Source of the DNA: Mesostigma viride
Lineage: Eukaryota; Streptophyta; Mesostigmatophyceae; Mesostigmatales; Mesostigmataceae
Assembly (NCBI GenBank): GCA_009746045.1
Contig: RPFO01000154.1
Location: 8,928,193 to 8,992,192, forward strand
Direction of reading: 5' to 3'
Length of the DNA stretch: 64,000 nt
The notes under the pieces are model-generated. The model searched no databases and was not told the DNA's origin. It saw nothing but the letters and a program-made list of their open reading frames with translations. Shown here one piece after another: positions 36,891 to 48,218 of the stretch. A program made the translations under genes and the position numbers. Position 1 is the stretch's first letter; every line of letters begins with the position of its first letter.

Positions 36891-38286
36891 CATGGGTGAG
36901 TTCATTTGTTTTCTTGTCGTTTGATTGCGTGTCTAGTCGTTTGTTGATTTGCTTGCTGGTTTGATTGCTTGCTTGCTTGCGTGCTTGCTTGCGGGAGATG
37001 TTTGTCTGGGCTGAGGTTCTGCATGATGGTCGGGGCTGAGGTCCTGCCAGCCAGCCAGCTAGCTGTTTCAATGACAACAACGTGATGGCACAATTACGAC
37101 ATGGCGGCACGATAACAGCATGGCGGCATGCCGAAGTGCTTGTATGTATAGACCCTTCTCCTGTAACAACGGCTGCTGGCTTGCCAGTTGCCTGCACCCC
37201 CTATACCCGGGTCGGCAATCGACCCCCAACCCCAGATGATGGCCACCCAGCATAGCCACGATGGCCGCCACATATAGCCACGATGGTCACCACATATAGC
37301 CACGATGGCCGCACAACCATTCCAATGGCGGCAACAACACGCACTGATTAATCTTGCAGGCAAGTTAAAGCATGCACGATGAAAAGCGATTGGTCCAGGC
37401 ATTGGAAGGAGCCCGGAAAACAGAGTAGGTGATGGGGGTGCGCAGAAGGGAATGGAAAGGGAGAATCATATGTCAGGGCAGCGAAAAGGGGAGAAGCAAG
37501 AGGGGTGGCAAACAAGGGAGGAATTAGAGGAAGCCAAATCAAAGGGTGGCTGGCAATGAAGCCTTGCAAAGACGAACTTGGTCCCATCAGCATGGGTCTC
37601 GCGGCAAGGTTCCGCGAACGTATGTCGCGGCCACCAAACCCGCAGCTCATGCCGCTAGACCCGAATGGACCATGTTCCCATATCGTGCGCGGGTGTTCAC
37701 TACGTTCCACGAGGGGTTTGGGGTCAGCTGGCTGGGGCGTAGCAGGTCTGTGCCCACCGAGGCGCGTGACGGCTTCTCAAATTCATGCGTTGCCTGTAAA
37801 GGAATCTACTTCTTTGCTGAAGGAGTAGCACGTGTGTTCATACGGGAAGGACAGCTGGATGGAACCTGCGCAATTTCAACACAGCTGCGGATGAGTCGAC
37901 GTCGAGCGCACCTGAGAATGCTTCGGAACGAGGGCTTCGGAGGTCCACGGAGCATGCCGGCGAGCGGGGGGGCAAGGCGTGAACGTCATCGCCACACTAT
38001 ATGCCAAGCCGTGTGCCAGGCGACCGCTGCGCCTGGCAGCATCTGGGCTCGCCACGCGGTGGATGCAAGGTGAATAGCCAGCCCGCTGAGCCTGCATCCT
38101 GTGAGTGCCTAAAAGGCAGCCTGCTCGGGTAAGTGCCTGAAGGGCAGTTGCCATCGGCCCGCAGGGTCACCACGAGAGCGTACAGTTGATTTGTGCATCC
38201 AACAATTCCCGCAAGTGACGGCAGCACTTATGATACCACTCTTGCAACGGTACTGTATAAGTAAAGACGGTAGCTTACGTTCTCAC
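36891..38286. other. Gene-poor region right of the giant array
   Basis: A short (GCTT)n-like stretch lies at 36955-36990 and three diverged CACATATAGCCACGATGG repeats at 37255-37310. A plus-strand frame at 37546-38073 (about 175 codons, with 'EWTMFPYRARVFTTFHEGFG') is the longest here. It has no recognised domain or clear splice context. Confidence 0.45.
37546..38073 (+). other. Unassigned 175-codon open frame, doubtful
   Basis: It contains 'RVFTTFHEGFGVSWLGRS' and 'CVACKGIYFFAEGVARVF', which look mildly protein-like. The second half is Arg-rich and low quality. No membrane segment or known motif is visible. It could be an exon of an unrecognised gene or chance. Confidence 0.15.
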
Positions 38287-38395
38287 CACCATCTGCAGGT
38301 TGCACGGGCGCATCGGCAAACTTAAGGCAAAATTCTCGGGCGTCTATCGACACGGGCACACAGTCACCGCCAGCCTTGAGTCTTGGGGCTCGCAG
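38287..38395 (-). CDS. Possible internal exon of an unidentified gene
   Basis: On the minus strand an acceptor ending GAGCAG is followed by 36 codons ('LRAPRLKAGGDCVPVSI', 'DAREFCLKFADAPVQPADG') and a GTGAGA donor. The composition is clearly more protein-like than its surroundings. The following bases toward 38000 include 'QLYALVVTLRADGNC', which could be part of the next exon, but I could not join them convincingly. No family is recognised. Confidence 0.3.
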
Positions 38396-38485
38396 CTGCT
38401 CATGTGAGCTCGCCAATTACTTCGATGTTCGCCACAGCTGATGATTCGCGTGCCACCGTTGTTTTACACGATATGGCAATATTCA

Positions 38486-38750
38486 GGCGGTGCCAATTTT
38501 CGGAAGAACCGTTAGGTTCGCCAGAATTGGCGAAGCTCATAAGGCCGTACACGTGAGAAAATACATAGGAAAATAGATAAATTTTTCATATGTTTAGATA
38601 GGGGATGAAATCCGTCAATCCATCCATCCATACATACATACATACATCCATACATCCATACATCCATACATCCATACATCCATACATCCACCGAATTTGT
38701 CCCTAATTTGCAAAAATAAGGGTGAGGTTCTTCCGAAAATTGGCTCCGCC
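38486..38750. mobile_element. 265-bp MITE with 25-bp terminal inverted repeats
   Basis: GGCGGTGCCAATTTTCGGAA at 38486 onward (to 38510) matches the reverse complement of 38726-38750 with one mismatch. Just inside the left end is a short hairpin, TTCGCCAGAATTGGCGAA. The body has no coding capacity and contains a CATA/CATC microsatellite. No clear target duplication is seen. Confidence 0.72.
38616..38692. repeat. (CATCCATA)n microsatellite inside the MITE
   Basis: Alternating CATC and CATA tetramers for about 77 bp, lying between the inverted repeats of the surrounding MITE. Confidence 0.9.
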
Positions 38751-39827
38751 GTACTGTTGAGTTTCAACGGGCAAGTTGCATACACGCACGTTACTGTACT
38801 TGATATTTTCCCTCCACATCAGATGACTTTTTCTCCGATATATTGGATATTTTTTTAATTAATGCGTAAATCTGCGTTTACAGTACAAATCGCATGCTTA
38901 TTTTATTGCCCTGCGCCAGAAATCTTGGCAAATTCAGCATCTGGCCAGGATCTTGCAGGAAATATCTGTATTGTACCACTCTGGAGCAGTCATGAACGCC
39001 TGAACATTCTCTTGTCAACCTCCCGGCTCCGGCACGGGCATCATCGGACTGATTGGTGATCCCGTTCTCTAGGGACCAACTCTAGACCCTGGGAGCGGAA
39101 AGGCCTTTGCGTTGTGTACTTCAAACGGCAGCCGCTGCGCCGCGGGTCCTCCGGGCTCCGATATGCCCGGTCATGAAATTTACTGCGCCTCCGTTCTGTA
39201 GTACGGCAGGGGTTCCATTACGCCTATTGATCCCAGATTGTCGACCGCTACTTTGCACCTTTTCAATACAGTATACCTTTTCGATACCTTTTCAAGGCCA
39301 GAGGGGATCTTTCCCGTACTTTGAACCTTTGACCTTGACACTTCGCTGATTCGCTGTTTCAAGCCAGGCAAAGATGTTAAGAGCGAATGAATAAAGGTGC
39401 GAGATCCGAGTATCCCCCGCGCGAGGTACTCGGAATCTGCATCTCGGTTGCGGGGCTGACAGCCACCCAGCGGAGCTGTTGAAACCAACACGTGCTGGAC
39501 TCCATGGCGGACTTCGAAGAAAAACCGGTAAAATCCGTCTAGTCCGTTAACGGATGGCAAATCCCAATTGCCTGAGCTGAAGGACCGACAACGCGAGGGA
39601 AACAACACGGACCATTCAGTCGAGTTTGGCTCCTTGGAACGTAGGTCCAGCTATGGTGACAATGCTAGGTCTCGTCAGCTTGCTCCCCTTGCGCCTGACT
39701 CGCGGCACACAAATCCATATCCATACATTACCATACCGTGTGGAGGTAGACCTTCGCATGAACATGAGGAATGAGGGCAACCTGATCACAACTGAGAGCT
39801 AAGTTGTACATGTGAAACATCAAGACC
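38751..39827. other. 5' flank of the CDPK gene
   Basis: No convincing exon in 1.08 kb. A small block near 39245-39295 repeats CTTTTCAATACAGTAT / CTTTTCGATACCTTTTC. This region should hold the kinase promoter, but I see no clear TATA box. Confidence 0.4.
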
Positions 39828-42800
39828 ATGGGCTGCTGCGCATCTGCTCCACAAACCCAAGATAACGCGGCCAAGCATGCTGTGCGGCATGCGCCGCCTT
39901 CCGCTCCCCCATCTGATTCGCTTGACAAGTCAACCGCAACCGCAACACCGGTGCGGCTGGCAGCCGTCTCCCTTACTGGGTATTCAAGCGCCAATTCGAT
40001 GAAACATGCAAGCCCAGATGGCCAACGGGCGGCCGCTGCGGCCCAGGGTTATCCGCAGGGAGCGTCGGGCCTCGGCGGCCACTCCTCCAATCCAGCCCAG
40101 GGAGGTACCGTTCAGTTCGTTCGCAACCAGTACGCAGGATCACCGCCCGGGAATTCCCAGCATAGCGACGTGGGGTCTTCAGACGGGGAGTCACAGCGAG
40201 GCCGCCAGCCTACCCCTCAATACCCACCCTCGAACGCCCCTCACTCGGGCGGCCAGCCTGCCCCTCAATACCCACCCTCGAACGCCCCTTACTCGGGCGG
40301 CCAGCCTACCCCTCAATACCCACCCTCGAACGCCCCTTACTCGGGCGGCCAGCCTACCCCTCAATACCCACCCTCGAACGCCCCTTACCCGGGTTGGCAA
40401 GCGCCTACAGGTACCCAGCAATTGAGCGCCCAGTCGACCTCCCTAAATCCGCAAGGCGGCAACCAGTATGGGAACCACCCCTATGGTGTCGCACCCCAGC
40501 CTGGGGCCAACTATGCCCTGCACCCCAGCAACCCTTACGGAGGCGCACCCGCGGCTGGGGGTGCCTACCCCCCCGTGAACCTGTACGCAAGCAGCCAGTA
40601 CCCTGGGGAACCCTCTCGCGCTATGGGCAACCCGTCGGGCGCTCCCTTGCCCAGCATGGGGGGTGGCAATCAATACCCCTCGGTTAGCCCGGAAATCCCT
40701 ATGAACGGGTACCCCTCAGCCAACCCCAACCCCCCTTACCCAAATAACGGGTATCCTTCGGCCAACCCCCCTTACACCAATCATGGGTACCAGATGCCAG
40801 CACCCAGCAACCAGTTCTCCTATCCCACGCCGCCACCGCCCGCGTTCACCCCCTACTCGTCACCCCCGCAGAACACGCCGGCGGTTTCCCACGAAGATGT
40901 GCGGCTCATGCCCCGCGGCCCTGACTACGCCGCCAGCCAGGGTGCCCCCCAGGTGGGCAGCTACTATAGCCAGCATGCACCGGCCCCTCCTCCCTCCTGG
41001 ACCCCATCTGGAGCGCCCCCCCGCTCAACCCCCCCGGATCCACCCCCCCAACCGCTGAAGTCCCAGCGGTCCCTTTCGTTCCGGAACGATCCCGATGTGA
41101 AGATGACGGACGACCCCGATGTCAGCCGCGAGGATGCGACGGTGGTGGTTGCCGCTCCGGCCCGGTCCCGCCCCCCTCTGGTGGTCAGGACGGACAATTC
41201 CCACAAGCTGCGCACGTCCCTGTCCGCGGGGCGCAAGACACCTGGCAGCCTGCGGTCGGACTCCATGCTGCGTGACAAGATGCTGTCGCCGCACCTGGCC
41301 AGCGACCTGCTGTCCCTCAAGTCGTCGGCCGTGGGCGATGGCGCACAGGCCGCACCGGCTGCAGATGCCTTCCATTTCGGCTACGCGACCGGGTTTGCGG
41401 AGAAATACGAGGTCAAGAAGCTGCTGGGGCGTGGTGCATTCGGTTCGGTCAGCCTGGTGGTGAGCCGCGAGACAGGGGCCCAGTTTGCGGCCAAGGCGGT
41501 GTCCAAGGAGGCGATGGGGAGTATCCAGGGCCTTGACGGGGACGTGCGCCGCGAGGTGGCGATCTTGCAGCGCATGCGCAACAGTCTGGGTGTGGTCAAC
41601 CTGCACGGTGTGTTTGAGAGCAGCAGCCATGTCTACATGCTGCTCGACTACTGCGGCGGAGGGGACCTGAGCAGCTACATGACCTACCTGGACGAGCAAG
41701 GGGAGGTGATGGTGGAGGAGGAGGTGAGCCAAAGGGGGGGGGGGGGCATCAGGGGGGTGAATCTTCGTGTGGTGGTGGCTAGGGTGGAGGGGCCGTGGAG
41801 GTGTGGTTAGGGGGCGGTGCGGCAGTGGGTAGGCTGTGTGAACCAGAGGGAGTGGTGTCTGTCCACGTGGGAATCGGAACAAAAGGGGCCTGCTTGACAG
41901 GGTTTGTGTGTGGGGGGGGGGGTCAGGAGTGGGGGTGGGCGTCGATGCATCTGGGTGAAGGCCGGGTTGTGAGTGGGAAGTGGAGAGGGGGGAGGGGGGA
42001 GGGGGAGGGGAGGGGGGAGGGGGAGGGGGAGGGGGGGGGGGAGGGGGAGGGGGGAGGGGGAGGGGGAGGGGGGAGGGGGAGGGGGAGGGGGAGGGGGAGG
42101 GGGGAGGGGGAGGGGGAGGGGGAGGGGGAGGGAGGAGGGGGAGTTGAATGGGGAGGGGGGCATGGGGATAGCAGTTCTGAGTGTGCCTACCTCAAGCTCA
42201 ATCTCCTCCGATGCACAGTACCCCAACGTGCTCTACCCTGTGTGTCGCAAGGGCATAAGATTACCGCGGGGCGGGAAACACAGCCTCATGCACGCCACTT
42301 CCTGGTTTTATGGGCACTTGCCGTGGTGCCGGCTAGGCCCCAGAGGTCCGGGTAGCTGGGTCCCTGGACGGAAGTGCTCATATTCCATCACTGCCTGCAC
42401 GTGACCCGTCCCTTTCCCAGCTGCACTCGTGTTTGTGCTCTTTCCATGGCCACATGTAGGCAGACACTCTGCATCGCCTGTATGACACTGTCCTGTCTGT
42501 CCTCCTTCCCTTCCACTGGGTTGTCCCCTATCTGCTGTCGCCCATGTGACACTGCCTTTCCTGTCCCTTGCCCGCTCCCCCTGCTGGCATGCTCCCCCCT
42601 CTCATCTGACATGGGCCCCCCTTGTGTGCTGGCGTGTCCCCCCCCCCCCCCGATCTTCCGGCATGCACACCTTGTACTACTGGCGCTTCGACCCGCCCAC
42701 GCGCGCAGGTGGCGTCGCTGATGCGCCAGATCCTGCGCATGGTTGCCCAGTGCCATGCGCTGCGCATCGTCCACCGCGACATCAAGCCCAGCAACCTGCT

Positions 42801-45800
42801 CTTCCGCTCGGACGACCGCGACGGCCAGCTGATGCTCATCGACTTTGGCCTTGCCACCATGCTGGAGCGGGACGTTTCGACCACGCAGGGGCTCTCCCAG
42901 GTGTTTGGCACGCCTGCGTACATGGCACCGGAGGTCATCCTGCAAAAGTGAGCGGTTGCCTGTGCCGTTGTTGTCCACGCCGTTGTTGCCGCGCCGTTGT
43001 TGTCCAGCCTATGTTGCCACGCCGTTGTTATCCAGCCAATGTTGCCACGCCATTGTTGTCCAGCCAATGTTGCCACGCCGTTGTTATCCAGCCTATGTTT
43101 CCAAGCGGTTGTTGCCACGCCATTGTTGTCCAGCCAATGTTGCCACGCCGTTGTTGCCACGCCATTGTTGTCCAGCCAATGTTGCCACGCCGTTGTTGCC
43201 CAGCCAATGTTGCCACGCCGTTGTTGTCCAGCCAATGTTGCCACGCCGTTGTTGTTCAGCCAATGTTGCCACGCCGTTGTTGTCCAGCCAATGTTGCCAC
43301 GCCGTTGTTGTCCAGCCAATGTTGCTCACACCGTTGCTGCCCATGCCGTTGTCGCCCATGCCTTATGTTGTCTGTTAGAATTAAGGCCTGGATGAGAATG
43401 AATGATTTTCATGTAAAATTAATATGACGGCATGGCGGCACAGTTGGTCTGTCAACGAGAGTCGACAGTACAGTGGGCATCCAAAAAGAGTTGACCAGCA
43501 GTCATTCTCTAACTTTTATCAACACTTGGCATGACCTTGCATGCCAGCCAACACACACAATCCAGTCGGTAGATTCTGCTGAGAGCTCATCCAGACCGTA
43601 AAGTATGAGATGAGACAAGTAAGACCACAGAATCTGAAATGTACACAGTCAGCATGCCATAACGGACACAGCCAGCATGCCAGGACTGGCAGCCGCCGCC
43701 ACAGGACAGCCGTTACAAGTCCTAAATATTATTAGTACCGTACCGGCCTTGACGTGGCTCACACTAAATGATTTATCATAATATAATTAATATCTTAGGA
43801 AATACTTCACAGAAAAATATAGTAAAAATATGTGCGTGAAGCTAGTAATAAACACTATATTTATATAAACTCATAACACAATAACACACATACCACCTGC
43901 CAATATAAAATAACAAACTGGAAAGTGTACACTGGGAATTAATTCCCTGACATTGTCCACACCCGCGTCAGCAAGAGCAGCCCCTTGTGGAGGAAACCCT
44001 TGCCCACAGTCGAGGTCCTTGCCACGGTGTGGCATCGAAGACACCGCGCACACCGTGGTGGGCTCATCCCTCAAGCTGGTTGCCTCTCAGAATCATTAGG
44101 CACACCGGCGGTGCCCCCACCCGTAGGCGCACCGGCGTTGCCCCCACCTCGCCCTCTTTTGTCAGCCCGACACATGCACGCACTTCGCATTTCCCTGCTG
44201 GGCGGGCATGGGGATGCAGTGTTCCAGAAACCTTCGACACCTTCGACATGTGTGTTGTGTCTAGCCAATCGTGGGCCAGAGCAGGTTGTGGGTGTGTACG
44301 CGGGCGGCGCCTAATCTGCAACGCAGGTACACAAACATGGTTCCTATACCCCGCAACGTTAACCTGAACCATGTATAGCTAGAGCCAGGGCCAGTGTTGA
44401 TGCTGACATGGGCGATAGCAACCTGCTCCCATCTGTCCCGCACAGTTACGGCCCCAATGATGCACTATGTTTATCCAACCATACCCCGTTGCCCTGCACA
44501 GGTACGGCCTCAAGGCAGACGTGTGGAGTGCCGGCGTGGTAATGTACCTGCTGCTGTCGGGCCGGCTGCCCTTTGCGCCCGCGGACGGCAGCGGGTCACT
44601 GGTCGCGCAGCTGCAGGCGACGCTCGACGGGGAGCTGGACCTGGTCAGCCCCCCCTTTGACCGTGTGTCCGCGCCCGCAAAGGACCTGCTGAACGGGCTG
44701 CTGAACAAGCGGCAGCGCGACCGGCTGTCAGCGCGCAAGGCACTGCAGCACCCATTCCTCGCCGAGGTGGGCGGATGTCAATGTACAGATATCGATGAGA
44801 CGGATGCATTTGACTGACATTTCCATGCTATGCCTGCCGTTTGCGGGAACTGTAGTGTCTTCTCCTGTCCATTCGGGCGGCATGGTCGGTCCGCCATCAT
44901 GAGCTTATTAGGTGGGAAGCGGTATATGATGCGGGAAGCGGTGCATTATGAGGTGGGAAGCGGTACACTACGCGGTGGGGAGCGGTATGCCAGCAATAGC
45001 GCGGCAGGTGGCATCTTGGCGTGGTTAGGTGGTGGCTCCCCATCACCCATTGTTGGCCCTGCTACGTGAGTCACTATGTGCTTTATGGATGTGCTGTGCG
45101 TTCACTGGGGACCAGGAGGTTGCTGTGTGCCAACGCCGTCGTCTAAGAAAACTTTCTTTTCTCATTTGCTGCTTGCACGGACGCGCTCCCCGTGCTTCAA
45201 CTACAAGATGTTTTGCCGTGGATGGAAACAGCGTGATGCGTCCTGCACCAGATTTGCCTGACACTTGCCGCCCTGCGCCAGATTTGCTGTATATGATTGT
45301 GCTGCACTCACCGGACCCATCCATGATTGGACCACGGGACCATGAACCCGATCACGCAGCTGCATGCAACCCAGTTACCTCTCTTCCCTGTCCCCCGGGT
45401 CCCCCCCCTTGTTCCTCCCCTTGTGTGCAACTCTCGCCGTCCCCTTGTGCCGACTTCTGCCAGAAGGAGGGCGAGGGCGGCCTGCGCAACACGCTGGTGC
45501 AGAGGCTGCAGCACTTCACTACCTACAGCGGCATGAAGAAGCAGCTGCTGGGCACGCTGTCCAGCCACCTGCCGCCCGACGATGGCTACGTCAAGGCGCT
45601 CAGCAAGCTTTTCCGCGAGATGGACGTGGACGGCTCTGACTCCATCGACGCCGACGAGCTGCTGGCGGGGCTGACCAAGGTGTGTTGGTGGAGTGCTTGT
45701 CAGGATATTGTGCGCGTAGCCAGCGAGCTGTTTGTGGGGCTGACCAAGGTGTGTTGGTGGAGTGCTTGTCACGATATTGTGCGCGTAGCCAGCGAGCTGT

Positions 45801-47757
45801 TTGTGGGGCTGACCAAGGTGTGTTGGTGGAGTGCTTGTCAGGATATTGTGCGCGTAGCCAGCGAGCTGTTTGTGGGGCTTACCAAGGTGTGTTGGTGGAG
45901 TGCTTGTCACGATATTGTGCGCGTAGCCAGCGAGCTGTTTGTGGGGCTGACCAAGGTGTGTTGGTGGAGTGTTTGTTACGATATTGTGCGCGTAGCTAAT
46001 GAGCTGTTTGTGGGGCTGACCACGGTGTGCTAGTATGTAGTGCTCGCGACGATATCGGTGTCGCTGTGCCCCTACATGCGCACGGGGTGTGTGCGGGCCT
46101 CTCCAAGGTGAGCTGCACACGACAGCGCACACGATATTTCGTGGGATTCATGGTGCGCACGGGTAGCCAGGGCTGTGGCATTGTCATACTCGTTAGCGTG
46201 ACGACTGCCACTGCGATGCTACATATATGGTAACAGCCACCGCACGGCACGTGCTTCTGCTTCCCGTCCGAGCCATCCGTTGGCTTCCCCATTTTGGTCC
46301 CACCCCAAATCTCCCAACCATTTTGCTGCGCTTGCTTCTGTGTACGTGCGCTCCTCTGCCATCAACCATCTGCCTTCTTTTTCCTTCCGGCTTCCCCCGC
46401 CTTCCCCGGCATTGCCCAGCCTTATTTCCCCTTCCTCTCCTTTCCTCCCCCTTTCTCTCCCTTCCTCTGCCTTCCTCTGCATGCCTCATCGTCCATCACA
46501 CAGGCTCATGTCATCCTCTGCATGCCTCATCGTCCATCACACAGGCTCATGTCATCCTCTGCATGCCTCATCGTCCATCACACAGGCTCATGTCTTCCTC
46601 CGCATGCCTCATCATCCCTCACATGTCATCCCCCTGCTGTGCCATGCCACCTCTCCACCCGTCCGCCACCTGTCCACCTGTCCACCCGTCCACCTCTACC
46701 TTTTACCCTTCCCCGGCCCAGATGGGCTACGATATGAGCAAGGAGGAGGTGGACACCCTGATGGAGGAGATCGACCTGGACTGCAACGGCCAAGTGAAGC
46801 TTACCGAGTTTGTGACTGCGCTCATGCCCTGGAAGACCCTGCAGAAGAGCAAGGAGTGGGGGGGCGTCGTCGCCAGCGCGTTCCAGGCGGTGGTGAGTGC
46901 GCGCGCAGAGGGGCAGAGGGGCGCTGGCATGTCCTTGGTAGGGCAGGAGGGTAGGGGGAAAGACTCGGTTGTCCAGCTAGGTTTTATTGGTGTTGTGTTG
47001 GTGATAGAAGGAAAGGCTTTCGGGCCTGACGTCACCTGGCCAGGTAATGTGGTTTCTTGAAGAGGGAATAACATTTCTGGACTATTGTGGGGCTCTGGCG
47101 GTAATTCGGATTGTGTCTATAACCAAACATGTGGTATGGCTTGGCTCAAAGTGCCAATTCTCGGCAGCTGTGTGTCAGGCTAGCATGAAAGGTAGACTGC
47201 TGCCAATGACGTGTGATAAACCTGTAGTGGGCACATTGAAAGATGCGAGCAGGTCCTGCTGAGACGCTTATGAATGGGTAGCTACAGCATACTAAAGTCC
47301 TGTCAGCTGTGCCTGTGTAAGCTACTTCCAAGATGGTTTGCCGATACGACTGGGCGCTGCCACTGCTTTACCTACACCCTAAATTGAAAACCCTAAACCC
47401 CCATCGCCCTGTGGCCATGACTTGGCCTGCATCGCCCTGCCTGTTGGTTGACCATGGCTCTCTATGGTGCCTCACCAGGACAAGGACGGCAACGGTGTGC
47501 TGGAGATGAAGGAGCTGGAGGGCTTCGTCAGCCGCAGCAGGAGCCAGCGGCCTAGAGCACAATCCAGCGCGAGCGTGGACCTAAGTAACGAATCCTGGGG
47601 AACCCTGGAGCTGAGCGAGCCCCCTCTGACCACCGGGGAGAACGGGGCGGTCTCATTTGACCAGTTTCTCGCGGAGCTGACCAAGTCGGACGGCATGAGC
47701 GAGCTCACATACAAGGAGTTCACATCGCGTCGCAAGCCTTCCTTCTCCTTCAAGTAG
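39828..47757 (+). CDS. Calcium-dependent protein kinase (CDPK), long N-terminal variant
   Basis: Six exons in consistent phase: 39828-41723, 42709-42947, 44502-44766, 45464-45679, 46722-46892 and 47479-47757, giving about 1021 aa. MGCC at the N-terminus predicts myristoylation (Gly2) and palmitoylation, so membrane association. Residues 5-525 are Pro/Ser/Gln/Tyr-rich with four 16-residue repeats. The kinase domain starts near 526: G-loop GRGAFGSV, Lys556, Glu576, 'IVHRDIKPSN' (Asp656), 'LIDFGLAT' (Asp677), 'GTPAYMAPE'. After it come the autoinhibitory junction (about 801-850, 'LVQRLQHF') and EF-hands at 854-865 (DVDGSDSIDADE), 890-901 (DLDCNGQVKLTE) and 930-941 (DKDGNGVLEMKE). A fourth near 980 has lost its key acids (TTGENGAVSFDQ). 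A typical CDPK is 500-600 aa, so this N-terminal domain is exceptional. The catalytic residues look intact. The HRD motif reads HRDIKPSN instead of the usual HRDLKPEN. Confidence 0.92.
40201..40392 (+). repeat. Four in-frame 48-bp repeats in the CDPK N-terminus
   Basis: Each unit encodes 16 residues of the form GGQPTPQYPPSNAPYS. Copies differ by only one to three bases. The reading frame is kept throughout, so this is a protein repeat. Confidence 0.92.
41985..42145 (+). repeat. (GGGGGA)n purine tract in CDPK intron 1
   Basis: About 160 bp of G5-6/A on the sense strand, within the 41724-42708 intron. Apparent Glu/Gly-rich open frames are artefacts. Confidence 0.9.
42960..43345 (+). repeat. 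28-bp minisatellite in CDPK intron 2
   Basis: GTTGTTGTCCAGCCAATG followed by TTGCCACGCC repeats about 12-14 times, starting only a few bases after the GTGAGC donor at 42948. Some units are shortened or fused. Open frames on both strands here are repeat artefacts. Confidence 0.9.
43725..43935. other. AT-rich block in CDPK intron 2
   Basis: About 200 bp rich in TATAAT/ATAATTAAT runs, in sharp contrast to the GC-rich exons. It may be an old transposon insertion, but I see no terminal repeats. Confidence 0.35.
45680..46024 (+). repeat. Five tandem 69-bp copies of exon end plus splice donor (CDPK intron 4)
   Basis: Each unit ends GAGCTGTTTGTGGGGCTGAC-CAAG, a near copy of the last 24 bases of the exon ending at 45679 (GAGCTGCTGGCGGGGCTGAC-CAAG). 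It is followed by the same GTGTGTTGG donor. Donor positions are 45680, 45749, 45818, 45887 and 45956. A weaker one sits at 46025, and a decayed sixth copy ends CCAAGGTGAGC near 46105. Units are 23 codons long with no stop, so the reading frame stays open to 46033. Confidence 0.93.
46483..46609 (+). repeat. Three 41-bp repeats in CDPK intron 4
   Basis: GCATGCCTCATCGTCCATCA followed by CACAGGCTCATGTCATCCTCT recurs three times with one or two changes. It lies just upstream of the exon 5 pyrimidine tract. Confidence 0.88.
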
Positions 47758-47823
47758 CATGCTGCAGTGTCTGCCAGCAGCAGATCATCAGGGATGCTGC
47801 CATCCACAATAATCTGCTGCATT

Positions 47824-47890
47824 GAATTGACTTAAATTGAATTGGAACATAACTCCGTTGGGAGTACATGTAGCACATATCCCTGAGAAG
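47824..47890 (-). mobile_element. LINE 3'-end fragment in the CDPK 3' region
   Basis: GAATTGACTTAAATTGAATT followed by GGAACATAACTCCGTTGGGAG and CATGTAGCACATAT closely parallels the 3' end of the LINE insertion at 53806-53865 (AATTAAATTAAATT, then ATAACATGCCTCCGTG and CATGTAGCACATAT). It lies about 70 bp after the kinase stop codon, antisense to the gene. Confidence 0.5.
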
Positions 47891-47939
47891 GGGCATATGG
47901 CTTTTAATACATTCCGGGCTACTTCCTGCAAGGGTAGGA

Positions 47940-47944
47940 TGTAA
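47940..47944 (+). terminator. Candidate TGTAA polyadenylation signal of the CDPK gene
   Basis: TGTAA within GGATGTAAAC, about 185 bases after the stop codon and beyond the LINE fragment. It is the first such pentamer downstream. Confidence 0.35.
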
Positions 47945-48167
47945 ACTACACCTGCTCTGGGTGCACAGAGTGCACCTGCACACCGCTATGTATTCCAGCA
48001 CCTAGGGGGCGCAGACATAGGGGGGGAAGATCATCATGGCCATACAAAGGCTAGGGCATGGCTTCTCGACAGAGAGTGACTCTCTGCATAGGCAGAGCTT
48101 GGCTAAATTCTTAATGCATCATCCATGGGGGCCATTATCGGCGCACATGCGCGTGGGCCACGTGGTA

Positions 48168-48197
48168 ATTAATTAATTAATAGACACGTAACTGCGT
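48168..48197 (-). mobile_element. Ultra-short non-LTR 3' end (copy B), 9-bp target duplication
   Basis: A 30-bp insert, on the minus strand ACGCAGTTACGTGTCTA plus a TTAATTAA tail, is flanked by CACGTGGTA at 48159-48167 and 48198-48206. The target shares CACGTG with the element's own next bases. The 5' junction may therefore have formed by microhomology. Confidence 0.65.
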
Positions 48198-48218
48198 CAC
48201 GTGGTAGGCTAAGCCTTT

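Noticed and set aside
42528-43427. Frames of 263-293 codons with WRGNIGW / VVVQPMLP repeats
   Set aside because: They are the 28-bp minisatellite in CDPK intron 2 read in several frames. Real kinase coding lies only at 42709-42947 here.
45029-46033. A 334-codon open frame as a separate gene
   Set aside because: Only 45464-45679 is an exon (EF-hand 1). The rest is intron sequence upstream and the donor-containing tandem repeat downstream.
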